A stretch of DNA of 64,000 nucleotides from positions 186,001 through 250,000 of the forward strand of contig JARFNK010000002.1 in NCBI GenBank assembly GCA_029167225.1, read 5' to 3'. Shown one piece after another: positions 54,439 through 63,990 of this stretch. How positions within the stretch are numbered: position 1 is the first letter of the stretch; each line of letters opens with the position of its first letter. The stretch comes from Sphingobium arseniciresistens (GTDB taxonomy: Bacteria > Pseudomonadota > Alphaproteobacteria > Sphingomonadales > Sphingomonadaceae). The position numbers were made by a program, and so were the translations under genes. The notes beneath the pieces were generated by a model, which saw only the letters and a list, made by a program, of their open reading frames with translations, was not told the DNA's origin and ran no database searches.

Positions 54439-55323
54439 CTATGCCGCAAGAAAAGCGCGGACGTCCGCGACGAAATCCTCATGCCGGTCATGGTGCGCCC
54501 AATGGCCGGCATGGTCATAGTCGATCACGCGGGCGTGCTGGAAGACCTTCGCGAGACCGGATTTGACCGGATGCTCTGCCCAGCTTTCATTGCCGTGGAC
54601 GAGCAGGGTCAGGCAGGTGATCCGGCCCCAAAGGGCGTGGAGTTGATCGGTCGGGATGTCGATGGGGAAGATCGTGCGGACATAATTGTCGAACTTCCAG
54701 CTGTAGCTGCCGTCTTCATTCTGGCTGATGCCGTGGACCGTCAGATGCTGCGCACGTTCCGCGCTCAGATGGCCGTTCTCGGCCCGCATCCGGGTGAGGG
54801 CATCTTCGATCGAGGCATATTTTCTGGGCTGACGCGCCGCAAGGCCGCGCTGCCGGTCGATCCAGTCGCGCATCCGCTCGTCGACGGGCTTCTTCGCCAT
54901 CTCCGCCGCAGCATTTGGAGGAATGCCCAGCCCCTCGATCGCGACCAGCTTGCGGACGGTGTCGGGATAGATGCCGGCATAGCGCAGCGCAATCTGGCCG
55001 CCGAAGGAATGGGCGATGATCGAAACCGGCGCCAGTTCCTGCTGGTGGATCAGTTGCGCGAGATCATAGATGTGAACCGGCACGGAATAGCTGCCGTCGG
55101 GCGACCACTGGCTGTCGCCATGACCGCGCAGGTCGGGCGCGATGACATGATAGTCCTTGCGCAATGCGCGCGCGACCCAGTCCCAGTTGCGGCAATGATC
55201 CATGCCGCCATGCAGCAGGATCAGCGGGGGCGCATCGTGATTGCCCCAGTCGACATAATGCAGCCGCAGGCGCTGTGACACGTAGATATGGGATGATGGG
55301 TCCGGGAACGCGCAATCAGTCAT
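54439..55323 (-). CDS. Alpha/beta hydrolase (epoxide-hydrolase/lactonase-like)
   Basis: A 294-aa protein. LRLHYVDWGNHDAPPLILLHGGMDHCRNWDWVAR is the N-terminal beta-sheet and HGG oxyanion motif. The elbow is SIIAHSFGGQIALRYAG (Ser near 108), the acid region LTLLVHGNESWAEHP and catalytic His in DHAGHWAHHDRHEDF. No clear haloalkane Asp. A role in lipid, lactone or aromatic ester cleavage is possible. It stands alone 130 bases from maeB. Confidence 0.85.
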   Translation of the reverse strand: MTDCAFPDPSSHIYVSQRLRLHYVDWGNHDAPPLILLHGGMDHCRNWDWVARALRKDYHVIAPDLRGHGDSQWSPDGSYSVPVHIYDLAQLIHQQELAPVSIIAHSFGGQIALRYAGIYPDTVRKLVAIEGLGIPPNAAAEMAKKPVDERMRDWIDRQRGLAARQPRKYASIEDALTRMRAENGHLSAERAQHLTVHGISQNEDGSYSWKFDNYVRTIFPIDIPTDQLHALWGRITCLTLLVHGNESWAEHPVKSGLAKVFQHARVIDYDHAGHWAHHDRHEDFVADVRAFLAA

Positions 55324-55408
55324 GGGGCTGGTCTATGGCAGCCGGCAGTTCATGACAATGCGCACCGGCGTTATGTCGGCCGACAGACGGGAGCCGCGTG
55401 AGGATGGA

Positions 55409-55438
55409 GCGCCGGGCGGTTTGTCCACCGCCCGGCGC
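55409..55438. terminator. Hairpin between the hydrolase and thiolase genes
   Basis: A perfect 12-bp stem GCGCCGGGCGGT / ACCGCCCGGCGC with a 6-nt loop. The plus-strand continues CTTTTATT, while on the minus strand, where the thiolase ends 21 bases before it, no T-run follows. It probably ends the thiolase transcript. Confidence 0.7.
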
Positions 55439-55459
55439 CTTTTATTCCAGCGTCTCTTT

Positions 55460-56632
55460 TCAGCGCTCGATGCACATGGCGATGCCCATGCCGCCGCCGA
55501 TGCACAGGGTCGCGAGGCCCTTCTTCGCGTCGCGCTTTTCCATCTCGTAGAGCAGCGTGGTCAGCACGCGGGCGCCCGAGGCGCCGATCGGGTGGCCGAT
55601 GGCGATCGCGCCGCCGTTCACGTTGACCTTCTCGGGATCCCATCCCAGTTCCTTGCCGACAGACAGCGCCTGCGCCGCGAAGGCCTCGTTCGCCTCGATC
55701 AGGTCGAGGTCGGTGAGCGACCAGCCGGCCTTTTCCAGCGCGCGGCGCGAAGCCGGGGCCGGGCCGATGCCCATATAGGCCGGGTCCACGCCGCAGGTCG
55801 CCCAGGATGCAATGCGGCCCAGCACCTTGCTGCCGCGCTGCGCAGCATCGGCTGCGCTCATCAGCACCAATGCGGCGGCGCCGTCGTTGAGGCCGCTGGC
55901 ATTGGCGGCAGTCACGCTGCCGTCCTTCTTGAAGGCCGGTCGCAGTGCCTGCATCGCCGCGATGGTGGCGCCGGCGCGGATATATTCGTCTTGGTCGACG
56001 ATCGTGTCGCCCTTGCGGCCCTTGATGGTGACGGGCGCGATTTCATCGGCGAAACGGCCCGATGCGCCCGCGGCTTCCGCCTTGTTCTGGCTCGCCACGG
56101 CGAACTCGTCCTGCGCGTCGCGGGTGATCTGGTAACGCTCGGCCAGATTTTCGGCGGTGATGCCCATGTGATAATTGTTGAAGGCGTCGGTCAGACCGTC
56201 ATGGATCATCGTGTCGACCAGCGAGACATTGCCCATCTTGGAGCCGCCGCGCAGATTTTGCGCATGGGGCGCGAGCGACATGCTCTCCTGACCACCGGCC
56301 AGCATGATACGGGCGTCGCCCACGCTGATCGCCTGTGCTGCCAAGGCGACCGCGCGAAGCCCGGAGCCGCAAAGCTGGTTGATGCCGATGGCGGTGCGCT
56401 CGACCGGAATGCCGGCGTTGACGGCGGCTTGGCGGGCCGGGTTCTGGCCCTGTCCGGCCGACAGTACCTGGCCCAGGATGACCTCGTCCACTTCGCCGGG
56501 CTCCACGCCCGCCTGCGCGAGTGCCGCAAGGATGGCGGTGCGGCCCAGCTCATGCGCCGGGGTGCTGCCGAACGCGCCCATGAAGCTGCCGACGGCGGTA
56601 CGCTTGGCTGCGGTGATGACGATGTCTGTCAT
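55460..56632 (-). CDS. Acetyl-CoA C-acetyltransferase (thiolase)
   Basis: A 390-aa biosynthetic-type thiolase. The nucleophile Cys is in [16 protein letters not shown] near residue 88, GGQESMS follows, the His is in [19 protein letters not shown] near 348, and the second Cys in [14 protein letters not shown] near 378. It condenses two acetyl-CoA to acetoacetyl-CoA (PhaA/AtoB role) or cleaves it. It is 58 bases downstream of the PHA-synthase-like gene, which supports a link to polyhydroxybutyrate, though phaB is not in the window. Confidence 0.94.
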   Translation of the reverse strand: MTDIVITAAKRTAVGSFMGAFGSTPAHELGRTAILAALAQAGVEPGEVDEVILGQVLSAGQGQNPARQAAVNAGIPVERTAIGINQLCGSGLRAVALAAQAISVGDARIMLAGGQESMSLAPHAQNLRGGSKMGNVSLVDTMIHDGLTDAFNNYHMGITAENLAERYQITRDAQDEFAVASQNKAEAAGASGRFADEIAPVTIKGRKGDTIVDQDEYIRAGATIAAMQALRPAFKKDGSVTAANASGLNDGAAALVLMSAADAAQRGSKVLGRIASWATCGVDPAYMGIGPAPASRRALEKAGWSLTDLDLIEANEAFAAQALSVGKELGWDPEKVNVNGGAIAIGHPIGASGARVLTTLLYEMEKRDAKKGLATLCIGGGMGIAMCIER

Positions 56633-56690
56633 GAGATGAGGCTCCAGAAGATCAGTTTCGCGGACGCGAAATGCGCGTCTGCCATTATCA

Positions 56691-57752
56691 TCAGGCGTCC
56701 AGATTCGCCAGCCATGCCGAAAGCCGGTGCCATAGAAGATCCGACGCGCGCCGACCGACGATCATGCCGACATGGCCCAGCGCCAATGTCCATTGCTCTG
56801 CAAGGGCGGGCGCGATCGCCGCGGGCACGATCCGGTCCGTCGTGGATCGGACGGATAGGGTCGGGCAATCAAGCGCCTTGATGTCCACCGGCCCGCCCCC
56901 GACATGCCAGGCGCCAAGGCCGCTCAGATTTGCGCCATAGAGCTGTTCGAACAGTTCGGTCGCCGCGCCATATGTCAGTGGTGGGCCGTCGTTCGCCCAG
57001 TCCTCAAGCGCAAGGAAGGCGCGCTCCGCGCCGGAACCCGGCTCCATATCCGCAAACGCGGCATATTTGCGGATCGTGCGGGCCGGATCGAGGTTCCAGA
57101 ATCCGGACTGCAGCACTTCCATCGGAACATAGCCAAGGCGGGCGCATAGCGGCGCGGCGCCGGTCCAGAGCTTTTCGACCTCGGCGCGCGGGGCGGGGTC
57201 CATCCCGTCGAAATCCCATGGCGTCGCGATCGTCGCGACCCCGGTGACGGGAGCACAGGACGCCGCGCCCAGCGCCATGGTGCCGCCCAGGCAATAGCCC
57301 ACGATCACAGGCGGGGCGGGCAGTTGCGCCATCAGCGGCACCAGTCGCTGCTCCACATGCTGCGCGAGCGTAAGGGCGGCATCGTCCGGTTCGGGCGTGC
57401 CCCAGTCGATCAGCCAGGGATCATGCCCTGCCGCCGCGAGGAAGCGCAGCAAGGACTGGCCCTCCGCCAGGTCGAGTACATAGGGCGGGTTGACGAGCGA
57501 AGGCACGAGCAGCGTCGGCACCCGGTTGGCGCCCTGCATCCCCCGATCTGTCCCATAATGCAGCAGTCGCGTCGCGCCCGTCTGCGCATGGGGGGCGGGA
57601 CGGGGGAGCGGGGCAGGACGCTGCGCCGTCTGATAGCGCCGCAAACCCTCCATAGCGCGCAGGCGCAGCGAAGGGTCTCCTTCGGTTTCTCTCCACAAAA
57701 TATTCAGGAAAAGCGGGAGAGGGCGCGGTCCATGTTGCGGTGCGGCAGGCAT
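56691..57752 (-). CDS. Short PHA-synthase-like alpha/beta hydrolase
   Basis: 353 aa from ATG 57752 ([20 protein letters not shown]). The lipase box holds Cys in place of Ser, [15 protein letters not shown], as in PHA synthases. The Asp is in [10 protein letters not shown] and the His in [61 protein letters not shown] is the PhaC-like beginning of the catalytic core. At 353 aa it is far shorter than class I (about 590) and close to class III, but no PhaE neighbour is seen. It may polymerise, or it may be a depolymerase or acyl-CoA thioesterase relative. Confidence 0.8.
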   Translation of the reverse strand: MPAAPQHGPRPLPLFLNILWRETEGDPSLRLRAMEGLRRYQTAQRPAPLPRPAPHAQTGATRLLHYGTDRGMQGANRVPTLLVPSLVNPPYVLDLAEGQSLLRFLAAAGHDPWLIDWGTPEPDDAALTLAQHVEQRLVPLMAQLPAPPVIVGYCLGGTMALGAASCAPVTGVATIATPWDFDGMDPAPRAEVEKLWTGAAPLCARLGYVPMEVLQSGFWNLDPARTIRKYAAFADMEPGSGAERAFLALEDWANDGPPLTYGAATELFEQLYGANLSGLGAWHVGGGPVDIKALDCPTLSVRSTTDRIVPAAIAPALAEQWTLALGHVGMIVGRRASDLLWHRLSAWLANLDA

Positions 57753-57790
57753 TGGGTTATCCCATCGAGACGTGGGGTGGGAGCATGAAT

Positions 57791-58384
57791 ATGGCAAAGA
57801 CCAAGACCGGGAATGATTCGGATCCCGTTATCATCAAGAAGTACGCCAACAGGCGGCTCTACAATACCGAAACATCGACCTACATCACGCTCGACCTGCT
57901 CTCGCAGATGACGCGGGAAGGCCGTGAATTTGTTGTCGTGGATGCGAAGACGAATGAGGACATCACCCACAATGTTCTCACGCAGATCATCATGGAAGAG
58001 GAACAGCGCGGCAAGAACATGCTGCCCGTCAACTTCCTGAGGCAGCTGATCTCCATGTACGGCGATTCGATGCAGTCGATGGTGCCGCAATATCTGGAAG
58101 CCTCCATGGAGGCATTTCGCAAGAACCAGAAGCAGTTCCAGGATGCGATGCAGGGCGCCTTCGCCGGCGGTCCGCTCGCGGAAATGGCCAAGCGCAACCT
58201 GCAGATGTTCGAGGCTGCGGCGACCGCCTTCCAGAACGGCGTGCCCATTCCGGGCGTCCCTATTCCGGGCGTGCCTGGTTCCGGCGCGCCGACGCCGCCT
58301 GCGGCCGACAAGGATGACGAGATCGCCCAGCTCAAGGCCCAGCTTGCCTCGCTGAACGCGAAGATCGAGAAGCTGGCCGAATAA
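57791..58384 (+). CDS. phaR: Polyhydroxyalkanoate synthesis regulator PhaR
   Basis: 197 aa from ATG 57791 (MAKTKTGNDSDPVIIKKY), chosen because GGAG lies seven bases before it; ATG 57785 is nearer. The DNA-binding N-terminal domain IIKKYANRRLYNTETSTYITLD and LSQMTREGREFVVVDAKTNEDIT, then the PHB-accumulation domain LTQIIMEEEQ..MLPVNFLRQLI, are diagnostic. A Pro/Gly repeat (PIPGV twice) precedes a C-terminal coiled coil. It represses phasin and PHA genes until it binds polymer. The gene is divergent from the PhaC-like one, with 38 bases between starts. Confidence 0.95.
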   Translation: MAKTKTGNDSDPVIIKKYANRRLYNTETSTYITLDLLSQMTREGREFVVVDAKTNEDITHNVLTQIIMEEEQRGKNMLPVNFLRQLISMYGDSMQSMVPQYLEASMEAFRKNQKQFQDAMQGAFAGGPLAEMAKRNLQMFEAAATAFQNGVPIPGVPIPGVPGSGAPTPPAADKDDEIAQLKAQLASLNAKIEKLAE

Positions 58385-58473
58385 CAGGCACCTCTCGCGG
58401 GCCAGAAATTTTGCAGGATTGCGCAGGGGCCGGCCCCGCGCAATCCCGTCAACACATGCGATAGCAACCGGCA

Positions 58474-58509
58474 AAGGCCGCATCCGGGCTCGACTTGGGG
58501 TGCGGCCTT
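58474..58509 (+). terminator. Hairpin after phaR, in front of proS
   Basis: A 12-bp stem (58474-58485 with 58498-58509, AAGGCCGCATCC with one G-T) and a 12-nt loop, about 90 bases after the phaR stop and 47 before the proS start. It could end the phaR transcript. Confidence 0.6.
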
Positions 58510-58556
58510 CGCCTATTGCGGCGCCTTAATCCATTTCCATTCAGGTCAAGCATCCC

Positions 58557-60083
58557 GTGAAACACGCTCTTTCCGTTACCCGCGAACAGGATTTCGCCGC
58601 CTGGTATCAGGCAGTCGTCAGCGAGGCCGACATGGCGGAGGAATCCGGCGTGCGCGGCTGCATGGTCATCCGCCCCTGGGGCTATGGCATCTGGGAGCGC
58701 ATCCAGAAGCTGCTCGACGACCGGATCAAGGCGACGGGGCACGAGAATTGCTATTTCCCGCTGTTCATCCCGCTTTCCTATTTCGAGAAGGAAGCCGAGC
58801 ATGTGGACGGCTTTGCCAAGGAAATGGCGGTCGTCACCCATCACCGGCTGATCCAGAAGGACGGCAGGCTGGTGCCGGACCCCGAAGCGAAGCTGGAAGA
58901 ACCGCTGGTCGTCCGCCCGACATCCGAAACGGTCATCGGCGCGGCCTTCTCGCGCTGGGTGCAGAGCTGGCGCGACCTGCCCGTGCTCATCAACCAGTGG
59001 GCCAATGTCGTGCGCTGGGAAATGCGCACCCGCATGTTCCTGCGCACCGCCGAGTTCCTCTGGCAGGAGGGGCACACCGCCCATGCCAGCGTCGACGAGG
59101 CGGTCGAGGAAACGATGAAGATGCTCGAAGTCTATCGCAGCTTCGCGGAGGAGTGCGTCGCGCTGCCGGTGATCGCGGGCGAGAAGCCGGAGAATGAACG
59201 CTTCCCCGGCGCCGTCTCGACCTATTCGATCGAGGCGATGATGCAGGATGGCAAGGCGCTGCAGGCCGGCACCTCGCACTTCCTCGGCACGACCTTTTCC
59301 TCGGCGCAGAACATCAAGTTCCAGAATGCCGAGGGGCAGCAGGAACTGGCCCAGACGACCAGCTGGGGCATGTCGACCCGCATGATCGGCGGCCTCATCA
59401 TGGTCCATGGCGATGATGACGGGCTGCGCGTGCCGCCACGCGTGGCGCCCTATCAGGTCGTCGTCGTACCCATGCTGCGCGATACCGAGGAAGATGCCGC
59501 GATCCTCGCCTATTGCGGCGATCTGGTGACGGCGCTCAACACGCAGGACGTGTTCCGCGAGCCGATGCGCGCATTGCTCGACAGGCGCGCCGCCAAGGCG
59601 GCGACCAAGCGCTGGGGCTGGGTGAAGAAGGGCGCGCCGATCGTGATCGAGGTTGGCGGCCGCGACGTCGCGGGCGGCAATGTTTCCGTCATCCGCCGCG
59701 ACCGGCTCTACCGCGCCGACGGCAAGCTCGACAGCCAGATCGTGGCGAAGGACGCGTTCCTTGCCAGCGCGACGGCGACGCTGGAGGATATCCAGAAGGC
59801 ATTGTTCGAGGACGCGCATGGCCGCCTGCACGGGAATATCAACCGCGACATCACCGCGCTGGATGCGCTGAAGGCCTATTTTGCCGCCAGCGCAAAGCCG
59901 GGCTGGGCGCTGGTGCAATGGGCGAAGCCCACGGGGCCGGCGCTCGACAAGGTGATCGAATGGCTGAAGGGCGAGAAACTCACCCTGCGCAACGTGCCGC
60001 TCGATGCCGATGCCGCCGATGGCACTTGCATCTTCACCGGCAAGCCCGCCGTGGAGCGGGTGCTGGTCGGTCGCTCCTACTGA
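58557..60083 (+). CDS. proS: Prolyl-tRNA synthetase, archaeal/eukaryotic type (ProRS type 3)
   Basis: 508 aa from a GTG start (VKHALSVTREQDFAAWYQAV). Class II motif 2 is RWEMRTRMFLRTAEFLWQEGHTAHA, motif 3 PRVAPYQVVVV preceded by GDDDGLRVPP. HVDGFAKEMAVVTH and the C-terminal tail ending in VLVGRSY are typical of the eukaryote/archaea-like form; the tail holds one Cys (TCIFTGK) and no bacterial INS editing insertion. It charges tRNA-Pro. Known in several bacteria including alphaproteobacterial lineages. Confidence 0.93.
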   Translation: MKHALSVTREQDFAAWYQAVVSEADMAEESGVRGCMVIRPWGYGIWERIQKLLDDRIKATGHENCYFPLFIPLSYFEKEAEHVDGFAKEMAVVTHHRLIQKDGRLVPDPEAKLEEPLVVRPTSETVIGAAFSRWVQSWRDLPVLINQWANVVRWEMRTRMFLRTAEFLWQEGHTAHASVDEAVEETMKMLEVYRSFAEECVALPVIAGEKPENERFPGAVSTYSIEAMMQDGKALQAGTSHFLGTTFSSAQNIKFQNAEGQQELAQTTSWGMSTRMIGGLIMVHGDDDGLRVPPRVAPYQVVVVPMLRDTEEDAAILAYCGDLVTALNTQDVFREPMRALLDRRAAKAATKRWGWVKKGAPIVIEVGGRDVAGGNVSVIRRDRLYRADGKLDSQIVAKDAFLASATATLEDIQKALFEDAHGRLHGNINRDITALDALKAYFAASAKPGWALVQWAKPTGPALDKVIEWLKGEKLTLRNVPLDADAADGTCIFTGKPAVERVLVGRSY

Positions 60084-60131
60084 CAGGTCAGTGATCGGCT
60101 CCGGCGCTCCAGCCGCGAAATGGATGAATGC

Positions 60132-60163
60132 CCTCGGTCCCGGCGCCTATGCCGGGACTGAGG
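60132..60163. terminator. Bidirectional terminator of proS and glpD
   Basis: A 13-bp stem (60132-60144 with 60151-60163, CCTCGGTCCCGGC, one G-T pair) with a 6-nt loop. The glpD stop codon (60147-60149) lies in the loop, so half of the stem is coding sequence. No T-tract. Confidence 0.7.
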
Positions 60164-61610
60164 CGTCGTCCCACCAGCGCGCAAAGGCTTCGCGCTGCGC
60201 CTCTGTCATCAAGAGCCCGACTTTGCTGCGCCGCATGAGGCAATCCTCCGCGGTGCGGGCGAACTCCCGTTCGCGCATCCAGCGGGCCTCGATCTGCGTG
60301 AAGCCGGCGCCGAAAGCCTCTCCCATATCCGCCTCGCTGGTCACGCCGGCGAGCATGTCGGGCAGCCGCGAGCCATAGGCGTGGGCCATCCTTGCCGCGC
60401 GTTCTGGCCCAAGAAACGGCCAGCGCTGTTCAGCCGTCGCAACGAAGGTCGCGAAGTCGGCAATGTCCCCGCCGGGGAAGGGGAGCCCGCGCGATGACAG
60501 GTCGCGCGTCCATCCCATGACCGGGGCGAGGCGATCAAAGGCCTCTTCCGCCAGATGCCGGGCGGTGGTGATCTTGCCGCCGAAGACCGACAAAGCGGGA
60601 GGTCCTTCCGCAGTCATCTCCAGCACATAGTCGCGGGTCACGGCGCGGCTTTCCGAGGCGCCATCGTCATGCAACGCGCGCACGCCGCTATAGCTCGCGA
60701 TCACATCGGCAGGCGCAATGGCAGCGCTAAAGGCGCGGGATGCCGCCGCGCAGAGATAGGCGGTTTCGTCCGGGGATATGCCGGCGTCTTCCGGTTGCGC
60801 GACGGCCACGTCCGTCGTGCCGATCACAGTCCAGCGCTCCTGATAGGGCAGGGCGAAGACGATGCGCCTGTCCGGCTGCTGCAGCATATAGGCGTGATCG
60901 CCCCCATAGAGGCGCGGCACGATGATATGGCTGCCCTTGACCAGCCGGACACGGCTGCTGCCGGTGATGCCGCTCAGCGCCTGTGTCTGCATCACCCATG
61001 GGCCGGCGGCATTCACCAGCGCATGGGCGCTCGCCTGCGATCCGTCCGAAAACGCGACATGCCAGAGGCCGTCACGCCGCCGGGCCGAGACCAGCGCGGT
61101 ATAGGTGCGGATGTCCGCGCCATGCTGCGCGGCATCGAGGGCATAGGCGAGGGTCAGCCTGGCATCGTCCGTCCGGCAGTCCGAATAGACGAAGCCTTTC
61201 GCCATGTGGCGCAGCGGTGCCTGATAGGCGGTATCGCTTGTGCGCAGTCCGCGCGATCGCGGCAGGCTGATCCGTCCGCCCAGATGATCGTAGAGCAGGA
61301 GCCCAAGCCGCACGAGCCACCAGGGGCGGATGGTATTTTCGTGCGGCAGCACGAATCGCATCGGCGCGATCAGGTGCGGCGCGGCCTTCAGCAGGCGTTC
61401 GCGCTCCTGCAGCGCTTCGCGGACCAAGCCGAATTCGCGATATTCCAGATAGCGCAGGCCGCCATGGATGAGCCCCGTGGATGCCGAGGAGGTATGCGAC
61501 GCGATATCGTCCCGCTCGACCAGCAGCACCGAAAGGCCGTTGATCGCCGCTTCCCGCGCGATCGCGCAGCCATTGATGCCGCCGCCGATGATGATGAGAT
61601 CATGGATCAC
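60147..61610 (-). CDS. glpD: Glycerol-3-phosphate dehydrogenase (FAD-dependent)
   Basis: 487 aa from a GTG (VIHDLIIIGGGINGCAIAREAA), preceded by AAGGAAGG. The FAD dinucleotide site is IIIGGGINGCAIA; TGLIHGGLRYLEYREFGLVREAL and RFVLPHE are the GlpD signature, then YSGVRALHDDGASESRAVTRDY near 325. It oxidises glycerol-3-phosphate at the inner membrane, feeding electrons to quinone. An ATG at 61649 would add 13 residues but reaches into the rnr leader. It is divergent from rnr by only 37 bases. Confidence 0.94.
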   Translation of the reverse strand: MIHDLIIIGGGINGCAIAREAAINGLSVLLVERDDIASHTSSASTGLIHGGLRYLEYREFGLVREALQERERLLKAAPHLIAPMRFVLPHENTIRPWWLVRLGLLLYDHLGGRISLPRSRGLRTSDTAYQAPLRHMAKGFVYSDCRTDDARLTLAYALDAAQHGADIRTYTALVSARRRDGLWHVAFSDGSQASAHALVNAAGPWVMQTQALSGITGSSRVRLVKGSHIIVPRLYGGDHAYMLQQPDRRIVFALPYQERWTVIGTTDVAVAQPEDAGISPDETAYLCAAASRAFSAAIAPADVIASYSGVRALHDDGASESRAVTRDYVLEMTAEGPPALSVFGGKITTARHLAEEAFDRLAPVMGWTRDLSSRGLPFPGGDIADFATFVATAEQRWPFLGPERAARMAHAYGSRLPDMLAGVTSEADMGEAFGAGFTQIEARWMREREFARTAEDCLMRRSKVGLLMTEAQREAFARWWDDASVPA

Positions 61611-61647
61611 GCCTTCCTTGTGCCGGGGACAGGGGAGACTCGCAACC

Positions 61648-63990
61648 ATGCGCGGCCGTGCCTATAGCGGTCATATGGCCCTTTCCAAGAAACCTTCACC
61701 CGACCGTAAGAAACCCGTCAAGGTGAGCCCCGCCGGCTTCCCCACGCGCGATCAGGTGATGGAGTTCATCTCCTCCTCCGAGACGCCTGCTGGCAAGCGG
61801 GAAATCGCCAAGGCCTTCGGGCTCAAGGGGCAGGAGAAGATCGCGCTGAAGGCGTTGCTCAAGGACATGGCGGATGAAGGGTTGCTGGACATCGGCCCGG
61901 CCCGTGCCTTCCACAAGATGGGCGGCGTGCCGAAGGTGACGGTGCTGCGCATCGCCGATGTCGACGGCAGCACGTTGATCGCGGTGCCCGAGCGCTGGGA
62001 GGCTGAGGGCATTCCCGCGCCGCGCCTGCGGGTGATCGAACGCGGCAGCCGCATGGGCGCGATGACTGTCGGCGACCGCATCCTCGCCCGCACGGAAGAG
62101 GCCGGCAAGGGCTGGGTCGCCCATCCCATGAAGCGGCTGGCCAAGGGCGCGGAGCTACTGCTGGGCGTCGTCGAACCGGGCGAGGGCGGCAAACCATGGC
62201 TGCGACCGGTGGACAAGCGCACCCGCAAGGATACGCCGATCAGCGATCTGGGTGACGCCAAGCCGGGCGACCTGGTGCTGGCCGAAGCGACCGGGCGACC
62301 GCCGCGTATCAGTGCGCGCGTGACCGACATCCTGGGCGATCCCTTCGCGCCGCGCAGCTTCAGCCTGATTGCGATCCACAAGTTCGGAATCCCCTTCACC
62401 TTCCCCGACAGCGCGGAAGAGGAAGCGGCGATCGCTGCGCGCCTGCCGCTGGACGAGAAGAAGCGCGAAGATCTGCGCCACTTGCCGATTGTCGCCATCG
62501 ATCCGGTCGACGCGCGCGATTTCGACGATGCGGTGTGGGCGACGCCCGATGACGATCCCGCCAATGCCGGCGGCTTCAAGGCGATCGTGGCGATTGCCGA
62601 TGTCAGCCATTATGTGCGGCCGGGCGGGGCTCTCGACAAGGAAGCCCGCAAGCGCGGCAACAGCGTCTATTTCCCCGACCGTGTGGTGCCGATGCTGCCA
62701 CACCAGCTTTCGTCCGACATGTGCTCGCTGCGCGCCGAGGAAGATCGCGCGGCGATGGCCTGCCATCTCGTCATCGACGCGCATGGCAAAGTGACGGGAT
62801 GGCGCTTCACGCGCGCCCTGATCCGCGTCGTCGCCAATATTCCCTATGAGCGAGCCCAGGCCGCGATCGACGGCACGGAGGCCAATGAATGGCTGGAAAC
62901 GGCGCTGAAGCCGCTTTGGGATTGCTGGAAGCTGCTGGCCAAGGCGCGCGACGCGCGGGCGCCGCTGGACCTCGACCTGCCCGAGCGCCGGGTGGTGCTG
63001 GACGAGGCGGGGCGGATCGTCAGCGTCGCGGTGCGCGAACGGCTCGACGCGCATCGGCTGATCGAGGATTATATGATCGCTGCGAACGTCGCTGCGGCCA
63101 AGGCGCTGGAAGCGAAGAAGGCGCCGGTGATGTACCGTATCCACGAGCCGCCGAGCCGCGAGAAACTGGTCGCGCTCAAGGAATATCTCAAGACCTTCGA
63201 TATCGAGTTCGCGCTGGGGCAGGTCATCAAGCCCGCGACCTTCAACCGGCTGATCGCCAAGCTGGAGGGCAATGAATCGCGCCCGCTCATCATGGAGCAG
63301 ATCCTGCGCAGCCAGACCCAGGCCTATTACGGACCGCAAAATGCCGGGCATTTCGGCCTGTCACTCGGCAGCTATGCGCATTTCACCTCGCCGATCCGGC
63401 GCTATTCGGATCTTCTGGTGCATCGCGCGCTGGTGGGCGCCCACGGGCTGGAAATGCCCGCGCCCAAGCACAAGGATATCCCGGAGAAATCGTCGCTCAG
63501 CGCGGAGGATTTCGCGAACATGGGCAAGGTCGGTGAACTCATCAGCCGGCACGAGCGGCGCGCGATGGAGGCCGAGCGCGAGACGATCGACCGCTATGTC
63601 GCCGCCTTCCTCGCGACGCGCGTGGGCGAAGTGGTGGAATGCCGAATCACCGGTGTCCAGAATTTCGGTTTCTTCGCCACGGTCGATGGGCTTGGCGGGG
63701 ACGGTCTGGTGCCGGTCTCGACGCTGGGTGCGGAACGCTTCTTCTTCGATGAGGCGGGCCGCGCGCTGGAGGGGACGCATAGCGGCGAGCGCTATACCGT
63801 GGGGCAGCATCTGCCGCTCCGGCTGGTGGAAGCCGACCCGATCAACGGCGCGCTGCGTTTCGAACTGCCCGAGGGCGCAAGCCACCTGCCCATGCGCCGC
63901 GACGGCAAGGGGCCGCGCCCGCTGCATCGCCGGGGACGCCCTGCCAATATTCGCCACAGCAACAATCCGCGCGGCAAGCACCGGAAATAG
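61648..63990 (+). CDS. rnr: Ribonuclease R
   Basis: 780 aa from ATG 61648, selected because AGGGGAG lies ten bases upstream; ATG 61675 (MALSKKPSPDRKK) gives 771 aa and starts nearer to family norm. The RNB catalytic motif is VAIDPVDARDFDDAVWATPDDD (metal Asps) near 285-306. FTSPIRRYSDLLVHRAL is the second diagnostic block. An S1 domain follows (VVECRITGVQNFGFFATVDGLGGDGLVPVS), then a basic tail. It degrades structured RNA 3' to 5' in rRNA quality control and mRNA decay. Confidence 0.96.
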   Translation: MRGRAYSGHMALSKKPSPDRKKPVKVSPAGFPTRDQVMEFISSSETPAGKREIAKAFGLKGQEKIALKALLKDMADEGLLDIGPARAFHKMGGVPKVTVLRIADVDGSTLIAVPERWEAEGIPAPRLRVIERGSRMGAMTVGDRILARTEEAGKGWVAHPMKRLAKGAELLLGVVEPGEGGKPWLRPVDKRTRKDTPISDLGDAKPGDLVLAEATGRPPRISARVTDILGDPFAPRSFSLIAIHKFGIPFTFPDSAEEEAAIAARLPLDEKKREDLRHLPIVAIDPVDARDFDDAVWATPDDDPANAGGFKAIVAIADVSHYVRPGGALDKEARKRGNSVYFPDRVVPMLPHQLSSDMCSLRAEEDRAAMACHLVIDAHGKVTGWRFTRALIRVVANIPYERAQAAIDGTEANEWLETALKPLWDCWKLLAKARDARAPLDLDLPERRVVLDEAGRIVSVAVRERLDAHRLIEDYMIAANVAAAKALEAKKAPVMYRIHEPPSREKLVALKEYLKTFDIEFALGQVIKPATFNRLIAKLEGNESRPLIMEQILRSQTQAYYGPQNAGHFGLSLGSYAHFTSPIRRYSDLLVHRALVGAHGLEMPAPKHKDIPEKSSLSAEDFANMGKVGELISRHERRAMEAERETIDRYVAAFLATRVGEVVECRITGVQNFGFFATVDGLGGDGLVPVSTLGAERFFFDEAGRALEGTHSGERYTVGQHLPLRLVEADPINGALRFELPEGASHLPMRRDGKGPRPLHRRGRPANIRHSNNPRGKHRK

